From: Solirubrobacteraceae bacterium
Lineage (GTDB): Bacteria; Actinomycetota; Thermoleophilia; Solirubrobacterales; Solirubrobacteraceae
Length of the DNA: 64,000 nucleotides
Assembly: GCA_016462625.1 (NCBI GenBank)
Contig: JAEMSV010000001.1
Location: 1 to 64,000, forward strand
Direction of reading: 5' to 3'
Made by a program: the position numbers and the translations under genes. Shown one piece after another: positions 41,882 through 49,781 of this stretch. Under the pieces are notes generated by a model, which was given only the letters and a program-made list of their open reading frames with translations, did not search any database and had not been told where the DNA came from. Each line of letters begins with the position of its first letter. Position 1 is the first letter of the stretch.

Positions 41882-42960
41882 TGACGACGCCGGACATCGA
41901 GCTGGACGGCACGGTCCGGCTGATCGCGCGCGGGTTCGACGTGTACGAGCGGGTCTTCGCGCGCGGCCGAGGCGGACGGGCGCTGTCCCGGCCCAAGCCG
42001 GTCCGCCGGTCGGGCTTCGACCTGCGCCTGCGGATCGCCGAGCGCGAGCTGGTCGCCGACGACGTCGTCCGGCTGACCCTGGTGGACCTCGCCGGCCGCG
42101 AGCTGCCCACCTGGAACCCGGGCGCGCACCTCGACGTGTTCCTCCCCTCCGGGCGCCTGCGCCAGTACTCGCTGTGCGGCCGGCCGGAGGACCGCCACCG
42201 CTACCGCATCGCGACCCGGCTGATCCCCGACGGGCAGGGCGGCTCGCGCGAGGTCCACGAGGAGCTGCACGAAGGCGCGATTCTCCACGTCCGCGGGCCG
42301 CGCAACGCGTTCCGCCTCGTCGACGCGCCGTCGTACCTGTTCGTCGCGGGCGGCATCGGGATCACGCCGATCCTGCCCATGGTCCAGACGGTCGCCGCGC
42401 GGGGAAAGCCGTGGCGGCTCGTGTATCTCGGCCGCGCGGAGTCGACCATGCCGTTCCTCGACGAGCTGGCCGAGTGCCGGGGCGGGGACGTGCTCGTGCA
42501 TCAGGACGACGGCGACGGCTTCGCGGATGTCGCCGCCATCCTCGGTGAGCTCAACGCGCTGCCTCCGGTTCCCGACCTCTACGTGTGCGGGCCGCCCCCG
42601 CTGATGGATACCGCGCGGCAGCTCATGCGGGCAATCGATCCGCTCGCTCCCGTGTTCAGCGAGCGGTTCTCGGCGCTACCGGTCGTCGGCGGTTCGCCGT
42701 TCACCGTCGAGCTCGCGCAGACCGGCAAGACCGTCGAAGTGGCCGCCGACGAGACCGCGCTGACCGCGATCCGCCGGGTGTTGCCCGATGTCCGCTACTC
42801 CTGCCAGCAGGGGTTCTGCCGGACGTGCAAGTGCGGCGTCCTCGGCGGGGAGATCGAGCACCGCGACAAGCACGTGCTGGTCGACACCGAGCGCGACGAC
42901 TCCATGCTCATCTGCGTCTCCCGTGCGGCTGCCGGCGAGACCCTCGTCCTGGATCTCTAG
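41881..42960 (+). CDS. Flavin reductase with C-terminal 2Fe-2S ferredoxin domain (PDR/VanB type)
   Basis: 359 residues. Order: FMN/FAD-binding barrel (RQYSLCGRP near 95-105), NAD(P)H domain (GGIGITPILPM about 158-168, YVCGPPPLM), then plant-type ferredoxin (CQQGFCRTCKCG, last cysteine in SMLICVSRA). This is the phthalate-dioxygenase-reductase arrangement. It passes electrons from NAD(P)H to an oxygenase; the likely partner is the PF10118 protein encoded just upstream, since no Rieske oxygenase is present. N-terminal extension of about 45 residues is of unknown role. Confidence 0.92.
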   Translation: MTTPDIELDGTVRLIARGFDVYERVFARGRGGRALSRPKPVRRSGFDLRLRIAERELVADDVVRLTLVDLAGRELPTWNPGAHLDVFLPSGRLRQYSLCGRPEDRHRYRIATRLIPDGQGGSREVHEELHEGAILHVRGPRNAFRLVDAPSYLFVAGGIGITPILPMVQTVAARGKPWRLVYLGRAESTMPFLDELAECRGGDVLVHQDDGDGFADVAAILGELNALPPVPDLYVCGPPPLMDTARQLMRAIDPLAPVFSERFSALPVVGGSPFTVELAQTGKTVEVAADETALTAIRRVLPDVRYSCQQGFCRTCKCGVLGGEIEHRDKHVLVDTERDDSMLICVSRAAAGETLVLDL

Positions 42961-42969
42961 GAGCTGCCG

Positions 42970-44454
42970 ATGTCCACGCCCCATCACGCGGTTGCCGTCA
43001 TCGGCGCCGGGTTCGCCGGCCTCACCCTCGGCCGCGGCTTCCTGCAGGCCGGGATCGAAGACGTCGTCATCCTCGAGCGCGGCGACGACGTCGGCGGGGT
43101 CTGGCGGGAGAACACGTACCCGGGCTGCGCCTGCGACGTGCCCTCCGCGCTGTACTCGCTGTCCTTCGCGCCGAACCCGGAGTGGAGCCGGCTCTACGCC
43201 ACGCAGCCGGAGATCCTCGAGTACGCGCGGACCGTCGCCCGCGAGCACGGCGTCGACCAGCTCGTGCGCTTTCGGAGTGAGGTGACCGACGCCCGCTGGA
43301 ACGCCGCCGAGCAGCGCTGGCGGCTGACGACGAGCAGCGGCGAGCTGACCGCCAACGTGCTCATCACCGCGCTCGGCCCCTTCGGCGATCCGAAGGTCCC
43401 GGACCTGCCCGGCCTCGACGCGTTCGGCGGCACGACGTTCCACTCCGCCCGCTGGAACCACGACCACGACCTGCGCGGCGAGCGGGTCGCGGTGGTCGGG
43501 ACCGGCGCGTCGGCGATCCAGTTCGTTCCGGAGATCCAGCCGCAGGTCCAGCACCTGACGGTCTTCCAGCGCACACCGTCGTGGGTGCTGCCGCGGATGG
43601 ACCACACGTCACCCGCTGCGCAGAAGCGGTTCTTCCGCCGGGTCCCCGCGGCGCAGCGCGCGCTGCGCGGGCTGATCTACACGATGATCGAGGGCCTCGG
43701 CCTGGTCGGCTTCGTCGACACGCGCTTCCGCTTCCCCTACGAGATCGCGGGGCGCAACCACCTGCGCCGGCAGGTCAAGGACAAGGCGCTGCGCGCAAAG
43801 CTCTCGCCCGACTTCATGGTCGGCTGCGCGCGGGCCGTGCTCGCCGACCGCTTCTATCCCGCGCTCACCCAGCCCAACGTGGCGGTCGAGACGACGGGCA
43901 TCGAGCGGATCGAGTCGAACGGCATTCGCACCGCCGACGGCCTGCTGCACGAGGTCGACACCATCATCTGGGGCACGGGGTTCGACGTCCCGCCCAAGCG
44001 CCAGCGCGTGGTGCACGGCACGGCCGGCGAGACGCTCGCCGACGTCTGGGCGACCGACGTGCGCGGCTACCTCGGGACGACGCTGCGCGACTTCCCCAAT
44101 CTGTTCACCGTGCTCGGCCCGTTCTCCGGTGCGGGCAACCAGTCGGCGCTGTTCATGATCGAGAACCAGGCGCGCTACATCGTCGACGCGGTGCGCACGA
44201 TGCGGCGTGAAGCGATCGGCGTCGTCGAGGTGCGGCCGGAGGCCGAGGCGGCGTTCATGGGCGAGATGCGCGAGCGCTCGAAGGGCTCGGTCTGGGAGAC
44301 GGGCGGCTGCAACAGCTACTACACCGATCAGTACGGGCGGAACACCGGGCTGTGGCCCAACTGGAGCTGGGAGTACCGCCGGCGCACCGAGCGCTTCGAC
44401 GTCGCCGCGTTCGAGACCACGCCCGTCCGGGAGCCCGCCCATGTCGTCGCTTGA
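42970..44454 (+). CDS. Flavin-dependent Baeyer-Villiger-type monooxygenase
   Basis: 494 residues. FAD-binding GAGFAG near residue 12, second dinucleotide motif GTGASAIQF, and the BVMO fingerprint FxGxxxHxxxW as FGGTTFHSARW (about 152-162). Inserts oxygen next to a ketone, or hydroxylates, using NADPH. Follows the reductase by 9 bases and overlaps the SDR by 14. Resembles MymA-type enzymes of mycobacteria by both family and operon content. Confidence 0.92.
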   Translation: MSTPHHAVAVIGAGFAGLTLGRGFLQAGIEDVVILERGDDVGGVWRENTYPGCACDVPSALYSLSFAPNPEWSRLYATQPEILEYARTVAREHGVDQLVRFRSEVTDARWNAAEQRWRLTTSSGELTANVLITALGPFGDPKVPDLPGLDAFGGTTFHSARWNHDHDLRGERVAVVGTGASAIQFVPEIQPQVQHLTVFQRTPSWVLPRMDHTSPAAQKRFFRRVPAAQRALRGLIYTMIEGLGLVGFVDTRFRFPYEIAGRNHLRRQVKDKALRAKLSPDFMVGCARAVLADRFYPALTQPNVAVETTGIERIESNGIRTADGLLHEVDTIIWGTGFDVPPKRQRVVHGTAGETLADVWATDVRGYLGTTLRDFPNLFTVLGPFSGAGNQSALFMIENQARYIVDAVRTMRREAIGVVEVRPEAEAAFMGEMRERSKGSVWETGGCNSYYTDQYGRNTGLWPNWSWEYRRRTERFDVAAFETTPVREPAHVVA

Positions 44455-45280
44455 CCTCGCGGGCGCGGGCGCGCTCGTCACCGGTGCCGGGCAGGGGATC
44501 GGCCTCGCGACCGCGCGGCACCTGACCGCGCGTGGTGCACGGGTCGCGCTGGTCGACGTCGATGCGGCGCGCGCCGAAGAGGCTGCCGCGTCGCTTTCCG
44601 GCGCGCTGCCGGTCGGCGCCGACGTCCGGGACCGCGAGGCGATGGCGGACGCGACGGCGCACGCGCTCGAGGAGTTCGGCCGGCTCGACGTGGTCGTCGC
44701 CAACGCGGGCGTGACGCCGCAGCGCGGCACGCTGCGCACGCTCGATCCCGAGGACTTCGACCGCGTGCTCGCGATCAACGTCACGGGCGTCTTCAACACC
44801 GTCCGCCCGGCGATCGAGCCGGTGATCGCGGCGGGCGGGCACGTGGTCGTCGTCGCATCCGTCGCGGCGATGGCGCCGGGACCGATGGGCTCGCCGTACA
44901 TGATCAGCAAGGCCGGGGTGGAGCAGCTCGGACGCGCGCTGCGGCTCGAGCTCGTCTCGCACGGGGCGACGGCGGGCGTCGCGTACTTCGGGATCGTCGA
45001 GACCGAGATGACGCACGTGACGATGGACGGCGACCCGATCGCCGCGGCGCTGAGCCGCAAGCTTCCAGCGCCGATGCGCAAGCGGATCGCGCCGGAGGAC
45101 GCGGGCCGCGTGATCGTCGACGGGATCGAGCGGCGCGCGCCCCGGACCCTCGCCCCGAAGGCGTGGCACGCGCTGGCTCTCGCGCGCGGCCTGGTGCCGT
45201 TCCTGCTCGACGACGTCTCCGCGCGCGACAAGTCCCTGCTCGACCTCGTCCGGCGCTCCGACGCCGAGACGTCTTCTTGA
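44441..45280 (+). CDS. Short-chain dehydrogenase/reductase
   Basis: 279 residues. TGAGQGIG nucleotide loop (14-21), NAGV, and YMISK catalytic motif with the serine in VVASVAAM. C-terminal extension ARGLVPFLLDDV. Start ATG 44441 lies inside the BVMO 3' end. In this operon it probably interconverts an alcohol and the ketone or aldehyde used by the monooxygenase. Confidence 0.91.
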   Translation: MSSLDLAGAGALVTGAGQGIGLATARHLTARGARVALVDVDAARAEEAAASLSGALPVGADVRDREAMADATAHALEEFGRLDVVVANAGVTPQRGTLRTLDPEDFDRVLAINVTGVFNTVRPAIEPVIAAGGHVVVVASVAAMAPGPMGSPYMISKAGVEQLGRALRLELVSHGATAGVAYFGIVETEMTHVTMDGDPIAAALSRKLPAPMRKRIAPEDAGRVIVDGIERRAPRTLAPKAWHALALARGLVPFLLDDVSARDKSLLDLVRRSDAETSS

Positions 45281-45297
45281 TCCCGGAGGAGGTCACG

Positions 45298-46878
45298 ATG
45301 GCCGGTCTGTCCTACGCCCGCACGCTGTGCGAGCTGTTCCAGCACACGAGCGCCGAGCTGGGCGACCGTCCCGCGCTGCGCACCACCGACGCGACCACGT
45401 CTCTGACGTGGGCGCAGTACCGCGACGCGGTGCGGGAGACGGCGGCCCGCCTGGCCGGTCTCGGCGTCGAGCCGGGCGACACCGTCGCGCTGATGATGGG
45501 CAACCGGCCGGAGTTCCACGTCGTCGACACGGCGGCGCTGCACCTCGGCGCCACGCCGTTCTCGATCTACACGACCTTCGCGCCCGCGACCATCGCGCAC
45601 CTGCTGGGCAACGCGCGGCCGAAGGTGGTCGTCGTCGCACGCGAGCTGCTCGGCGCGGTGCAGAAGGCGGCGGTCGACGCCGACGTCGTGACGCTCGACG
45701 AGCTCGCCGTGCTCGCGCCGGCAGCGGACTTCGACTTCGAGGCCGCCTGGCGCGCCGTCGCACCCGACGCGCTCGCGACGATCATCTACACGTCGGGGAC
45801 GACCGGCCCGCCCAAGGGTGTCGAGCTGACTCACGCGAACGTCCTCGCCGACGTCCGCGCGTCGTCGGCGGTGCTCCCGTTCGAGCCGGGCGACGTCGTG
45901 CCGTCTGCGTTCCCGATGGCCCACGCCGCTGAGCGCTGGGCGACGCACTACCAGGGGATGGCCCACGGCCTCGACGTGACGTGCGTCGCGGATCTCGCCG
46001 AGCTCCCCGCCGTGCTGAAGACGACGCGGCCGACGATCTGGGGATCGGTCCCGCGCGTCTGGGAGAAGCTCTACGCGGGGCTGCAGGCGGCGATCGCTGC
46101 GAACCCGGGGCTCGCCGATCAGCCCGAGATGCTCCGGGCGGCCGTCGGCCTGGACCGCGTGCGCTGGGCCGTCGTCGGCTCTGCGCCGACGCCGCCGCAC
46201 GTGCTCGAGTTCTTCGCCGGGATCGGCATCACGCTGTGCGAGCTGTGGGGGATGAGCGAGCTGACGTGCGTCGCGACGGTCAACCCTCCGGGCGCGCCGA
46301 AGCTCGGGACGGTCGGCAAGCCGATTCCGGGGGTCGAGCTGCGGCTGGCCTCCGACGGCGAAATCGAGGTCCGCGGTGACGTCGTCATGCGCGCCTACCG
46401 CGACGACCCCGAGAAGACCGCCGAGACGTTCACCGAGGACGGCTGGCTGAAGACCGGCGACATCGGGGCGATCGACGACGACGGCTACGTGTCGATCGTC
46501 GACCGCAAGAAGGAGCTGCTGATCACGGCGTCGGGCAAGAACCTCTCGCCGACGAACATCGAATCGACGGTCAAGGGCGCGACCCCGCTGCTCGCCCACG
46601 CCGTCGCGATCGGCGACGGGAAGCCGTACATCACGGCGCTGCTCGTGCTCGATCCCGAGCGCGGTGCCGAGGTCGGCGATCCGCTGGTGCACGAGCAGCT
46701 GGGCGAGGCGGTCGAGCGCGCGAACGCCGGGCTGGCGCGGATCGAGCAGGTCAAGCGCTGGGTGGTCGTCGACGACGTCTGGGTCCCGGGCGGCCAGGAG
46801 CTGACCCCAACGATGAAGCTCAAGCGCAGGGCGATCCACGAGCGCTACGCCAACGAGATCTCCGGGCTGTACACCTGA
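45298..46878 (+). CDS. AMP-dependent long-chain acyl-CoA synthetase (FadD-like)
   Basis: 526 residues. P-loop IIYTSGTTGPPKG, A4/A5 motifs ELWGMSELT, TGDIGAIDDDGY and DRKKELLITASGKNLSP, and a C-terminal Lys in TPTMKLKRR. Activates a carboxylic acid to its CoA thioester with ATP. Very strong Shine-Dalgarno GGAGGAGG (45285-45292) before ATG 45298. Last catabolic gene of the operon; a hairpin follows at 46888. Confidence 0.93.
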   Translation: MAGLSYARTLCELFQHTSAELGDRPALRTTDATTSLTWAQYRDAVRETAARLAGLGVEPGDTVALMMGNRPEFHVVDTAALHLGATPFSIYTTFAPATIAHLLGNARPKVVVVARELLGAVQKAAVDADVVTLDELAVLAPAADFDFEAAWRAVAPDALATIIYTSGTTGPPKGVELTHANVLADVRASSAVLPFEPGDVVPSAFPMAHAAERWATHYQGMAHGLDVTCVADLAELPAVLKTTRPTIWGSVPRVWEKLYAGLQAAIAANPGLADQPEMLRAAVGLDRVRWAVVGSAPTPPHVLEFFAGIGITLCELWGMSELTCVATVNPPGAPKLGTVGKPIPGVELRLASDGEIEVRGDVVMRAYRDDPEKTAETFTEDGWLKTGDIGAIDDDGYVSIVDRKKELLITASGKNLSPTNIESTVKGATPLLAHAVAIGDGKPYITALLVLDPERGAEVGDPLVHEQLGEAVERANAGLARIEQVKRWVVVDDVWVPGGQELTPTMKLKRRAIHERYANEISGLYT

Positions 46879-46887
46879 CGACACCAG

Positions 46888-46905
46888 CACCTCCGGTTGG
46901 GGGTG
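46888..46905 (+). terminator. Possible terminator hairpin
   Basis: CACCTCC-GGTT-GGGGGTG, 7 pairs with one G-U, 10 bases after the FadD-like stop. No T-run. Likely end of the 41003-46878 operon. Confidence 0.4.
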
Positions 46906-46956
46906 GCACCAGCCTCGACGTCTCTGTAGCCTGCTCGCGTTTCTGAGGGGGAACTG

Positions 46957-47814
46957 ATGCAGCGTGTCCAGGGGGGAACCATGGTGTGGCGCATGCGTGG
47001 ACGACGCGTGCTCGCATTTGTGGCCGTGTTCGCCGGCCTGCCTCTGGTGCTGCCTGCAACGGCTGCGGCCCAGCGGGAGAGGTCCAATCTCACGGTGCTG
47101 CACGTCGCCGTCGGCGGGGTGCTGCAGGCCGGCGGACAGGCCGCGGTCACCGCGCTGGTCAGCAACACGGGGGCCTCGCCGGCGGGCCGGTCCCAGGCCG
47201 TGGTCCTGCTGTCGAAGGACGCCGTCCGCAGCTCTGGCGACACCGTCCTCGGTCGCGTCGCCACAGGTCCGGTGGGCCCCAAGGCGGCCGGCATCGTCCA
47301 GGCTCGGGTGAGGCTGCCCGCGACGCTTCGCCCGGGCCGCCACCGGGTGCTCGTCTGCGCCGACTCCCGACGGACGATCCACGAGAGCCGCGAGGGTGAC
47401 AACTGCCGCGCGACCCGGAACCGCGTCGAGGTCGTCGAGCCGCTGCCCGAGCCATGGGTCGTGCAGTCGATCCAGTACCACGACACCGTGCTCGCCGAGC
47501 TGATCTGGAAGGGGATGGAGTCCGACCCGCTGGCTGCCGAGGCGCTGAACGAGAGCTACGCGTGGATGTCCTCGGTCGCGCTCATTCCCTCAGCACCGGC
47601 TGAGCTCAGGTTCCGCGCCGACGCGATGCCCGAACGCATGGCCGCGCTCGTGATGGCGGGCCTCCAACGCAATCTGGACAAGTGCGAGAGCGAGGACCTG
47701 AACGCGGTGCGCATGATCCTCGACTACGCACGCACGAGCGTGCAGCTCGGCCTGAAACTCGAGAAGCAGGCAGGCCGGATCCTCTCGGCCTGCGTCGCGC
47801 TGCGCTACACCTAG
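46957..47814 (+). CDS. Secreted CARDB-domain protein
   Basis: 285 residues, ATG 46957 (46981 also possible). Signal region to about 38 (VLAFVAVFAGLPLVLPATAAAQ). CARDB domain about 42-150: AVTALVSNTGASPAGRSQAVVLLS through RHRVLVCADSRRTIHESREGDNCRATR, the usual ending of this cell-adhesion-like domain. The C-terminal 130 residues are helical with two cysteines and no recognised family. Probably surface-associated. Confidence 0.8.
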   Translation: MQRVQGGTMVWRMRGRRVLAFVAVFAGLPLVLPATAAAQRERSNLTVLHVAVGGVLQAGGQAAVTALVSNTGASPAGRSQAVVLLSKDAVRSSGDTVLGRVATGPVGPKAAGIVQARVRLPATLRPGRHRVLVCADSRRTIHESREGDNCRATRNRVEVVEPLPEPWVVQSIQYHDTVLAELIWKGMESDPLAAEALNESYAWMSSVALIPSAPAELRFRADAMPERMAALVMAGLQRNLDKCESEDLNAVRMILDYARTSVQLGLKLEKQAGRILSACVALRYT

Positions 47815-47900
47815 ACGGCCTCTGGGGGCTGGTTTGCCTTCCTCGCGGACAGTGGAGTAACGTCCAGTACGTCACTTCGGGTCTGAGGGAGAGAGGGTTG

Positions 47901-49580
47901 ATGACGCAGTTGACAGGGGCGCGGCGCGTGGCTGCCGCGTGCGCGATGACGGTCGTCGTGATGATCAGTGGCGGGTCCACCGCGTCGGCGGCAACCTGGC
48001 ACGTGCAGGCGGGTGCGGCGGCCGGCGGCGACGGCTCCGCGGCCGCGCCCCTGTCGTCGCTGGCTGCGGTCGAGGCGAGGTCGGCGCCTGGCGACACGAT
48101 CGTGGTGGCGCCCGTTCCCCGGGGAGTGCTGGACGGGGGGATCGTGCTCAAGGCCGGCCAGACGCTGGTCGGCGGTGGTCCGAGCGTCGTCGGCGATGTC
48201 GCGCCCGCTGCGCTGCCGGTGATCACCAATCGCGCGGGCGACGGCGTGCGCCTCGCCGACGACACGACGGTCTCCAACCTCGTGATCCGGCGACCACGCC
48301 GCGGCGGGATCTACGGGCTCGACAGCGTGGGCGTGCAGGTCCTGGGCAACGACGTCTCGGGCCACAACACGTCGTGCGCCCGCGGCTTCAAGGTCCAGCC
48401 GTTCATGATCCCGACCGGCATCCCCTACGTCGGCCTGGGCCGGCCGATCGCGCCGCAGAACGGGTGGGCGGGGATCATGGTCGACGGCGAGCGGGCCGCC
48501 GGCTCGATCGTCATCTCGGGCAACCGCGTGCACGACGCGACGTGCGGCGACGGGATCGACATCCGCGCGACCGGCACGTCGGACCTGACCGCGCGCGTCG
48601 ACGACAACCACGTCGCGCACCTGAAGCAGGGCTGGATGTTCACCTCGGTCTTGGCGATCGGGATGCAGGCCCGGCACACGGCGCGGCTGCGCGTCGATCA
48701 GTCCGGCAACCGCCAGGAGTGGATCGGCAGCGACCTCGCCGACTGCGAGGGGCAGTTCATCAACACGTCGCAGTCGGGGGTGGTGATCGAGACGGTCACG
48801 CGCAACACCTTCCGGCGCGGCATTGGCGGCTTCTCATGCAACGGCTTCGAGGCGGTCATCAGCAACGGCAGCGGCACGATCGATCTGACGCTGACCGACA
48901 GCACCTTCGAGGACAACGTCGGCGACATGTTCGAAGCGGCGAACCTCGGGTCGGGCTCGACGATGACGTGGTCGATGGAGCGGGTCGTCGCGCGCAAGAC
49001 GCGGATGCGGCTGCCGAACAGCCCGTTGACGAGCGATCCGGGCGTGAACCCGATCCCGTTCAACGTCGGCGACTGCATGCTCGTCGGGCAGAACGGCGGG
49101 AGCAACGCCACGACCTTCCGCATGCGTGACTCCGTGCTCGAAGGCTGCAACAACGGCATCAGCGTGCTGAGCGGGTTCGCGTTCGGCAATGGGGTCGGCG
49201 CGCCCCGCTCGCTGGTGCTCGACATCGCTGACAGCCGGATCGCCGGGCATGCGAAGTACGGGATCCAGATCGGGAATTCGACCCCGCTGGGGGTGTTGGA
49301 CCTGCGTATGAGCGGCACCGAGGTCACCGGCAATCGTGGGTTCGGCGTGGCGGTCGATCAGCTCGTGACGGGGCGGACCGGCAGCGCGTGGCTCGACCTG
49401 CGCGGGAACTGCCTGCACGGGAACCGGAAGGCGGACCTGGAGGTCACGGGGTTCGCCGTGGATGCGGGCGGCGGCTGGTGGGGCGGCGGCGCGCCCCGGG
49501 TCGTCACGCGCCGCGGTGGGCGCGCGGATGTCGGCGGTGCGCTGACGGCGCGGCCGGCCTGCGGGCCTGGATCGTCCTGA
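47901..49580 (+). CDS. Secreted right-handed beta-helix protein
   Basis: 559 residues, ATG 47901 after GAGGGAGAGAGGG. Signal peptide about 1-31. The opening WHVQAGAAAGGDGSAAAPLSSLAAVEARSAPGDTIVVAP is the standard start of parallel beta-helix (pectate-lyase/DUF1565-like) proteins, and repeated coils follow (VSNLVIRRP, VQVLGNDVSG, IVISGNRVHDA, LTDSTFEDN, LDIADSRIAGHAKYGIQIGN). No clear lyase active site. Could bind or cleave extracellular polysaccharide. Confidence 0.84.
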   Translation: MTQLTGARRVAAACAMTVVVMISGGSTASAATWHVQAGAAAGGDGSAAAPLSSLAAVEARSAPGDTIVVAPVPRGVLDGGIVLKAGQTLVGGGPSVVGDVAPAALPVITNRAGDGVRLADDTTVSNLVIRRPRRGGIYGLDSVGVQVLGNDVSGHNTSCARGFKVQPFMIPTGIPYVGLGRPIAPQNGWAGIMVDGERAAGSIVISGNRVHDATCGDGIDIRATGTSDLTARVDDNHVAHLKQGWMFTSVLAIGMQARHTARLRVDQSGNRQEWIGSDLADCEGQFINTSQSGVVIETVTRNTFRRGIGGFSCNGFEAVISNGSGTIDLTLTDSTFEDNVGDMFEAANLGSGSTMTWSMERVVARKTRMRLPNSPLTSDPGVNPIPFNVGDCMLVGQNGGSNATTFRMRDSVLEGCNNGISVLSGFAFGNGVGAPRSLVLDIADSRIAGHAKYGIQIGNSTPLGVLDLRMSGTEVTGNRGFGVAVDQLVTGRTGSAWLDLRGNCLHGNRKADLEVTGFAVDAGGGWWGGGAPRVVTRRGGRADVGGALTARPACGPGSS

Positions 49581-49611
49581 AGAAAGGGTCGCAGGGCGCC
49601 CGCTTCTTCAG
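49577..49611 (+). terminator. Hairpin at the end of the beta-helix gene
   Basis: CTGAAGAA (49577-49584) pairs with TTCTTCAG (49604-49611); the loop contains GGGCGCCC. The left arm includes the stop codon. Probable terminator. Confidence 0.5.
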
Positions 49612-49702
49612 CCGGGTTCCTGCGGTTCGGAGATGATGCGCGGTAGGGATATGTCCTCGGTCGATGTCGACATTGGTGAAGCGTTCGCGGCGGTGGATCG
49701 TT

Positions 49703-49737
49703 CTGACGAAACGCCGGCCATACGCCCGTTTCGTCAG
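49703..49737. terminator. Hairpin between convergent secreted-protein genes
   Basis: CTGACGAAACG pairs with CGTTTCGTCAG (11 perfect pairs, 13-base loop) in the 201-base gap between two convergent genes. Fits a bidirectional terminator; the A/T-rich pairs within it are unlike the surrounding GC-rich DNA. The gap holds no gene that I can support. Confidence 0.5.
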
Positions 49738-49781
49738 TCAGATCATTCTGAGCGAAAGTCCTCCTGCCCGGCCTGCGGGCC

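Noticed and set aside
43609..47481. Open minus-strand frame of about 1290 codons opposite the BVMO-SDR-FadD operon
   Set aside because: Translation is Arg/Asp/Gly/Val-rich with no family motif, while the plus strand encodes intact enzymes throughout. High GC removes stop codons from the antisense frame.
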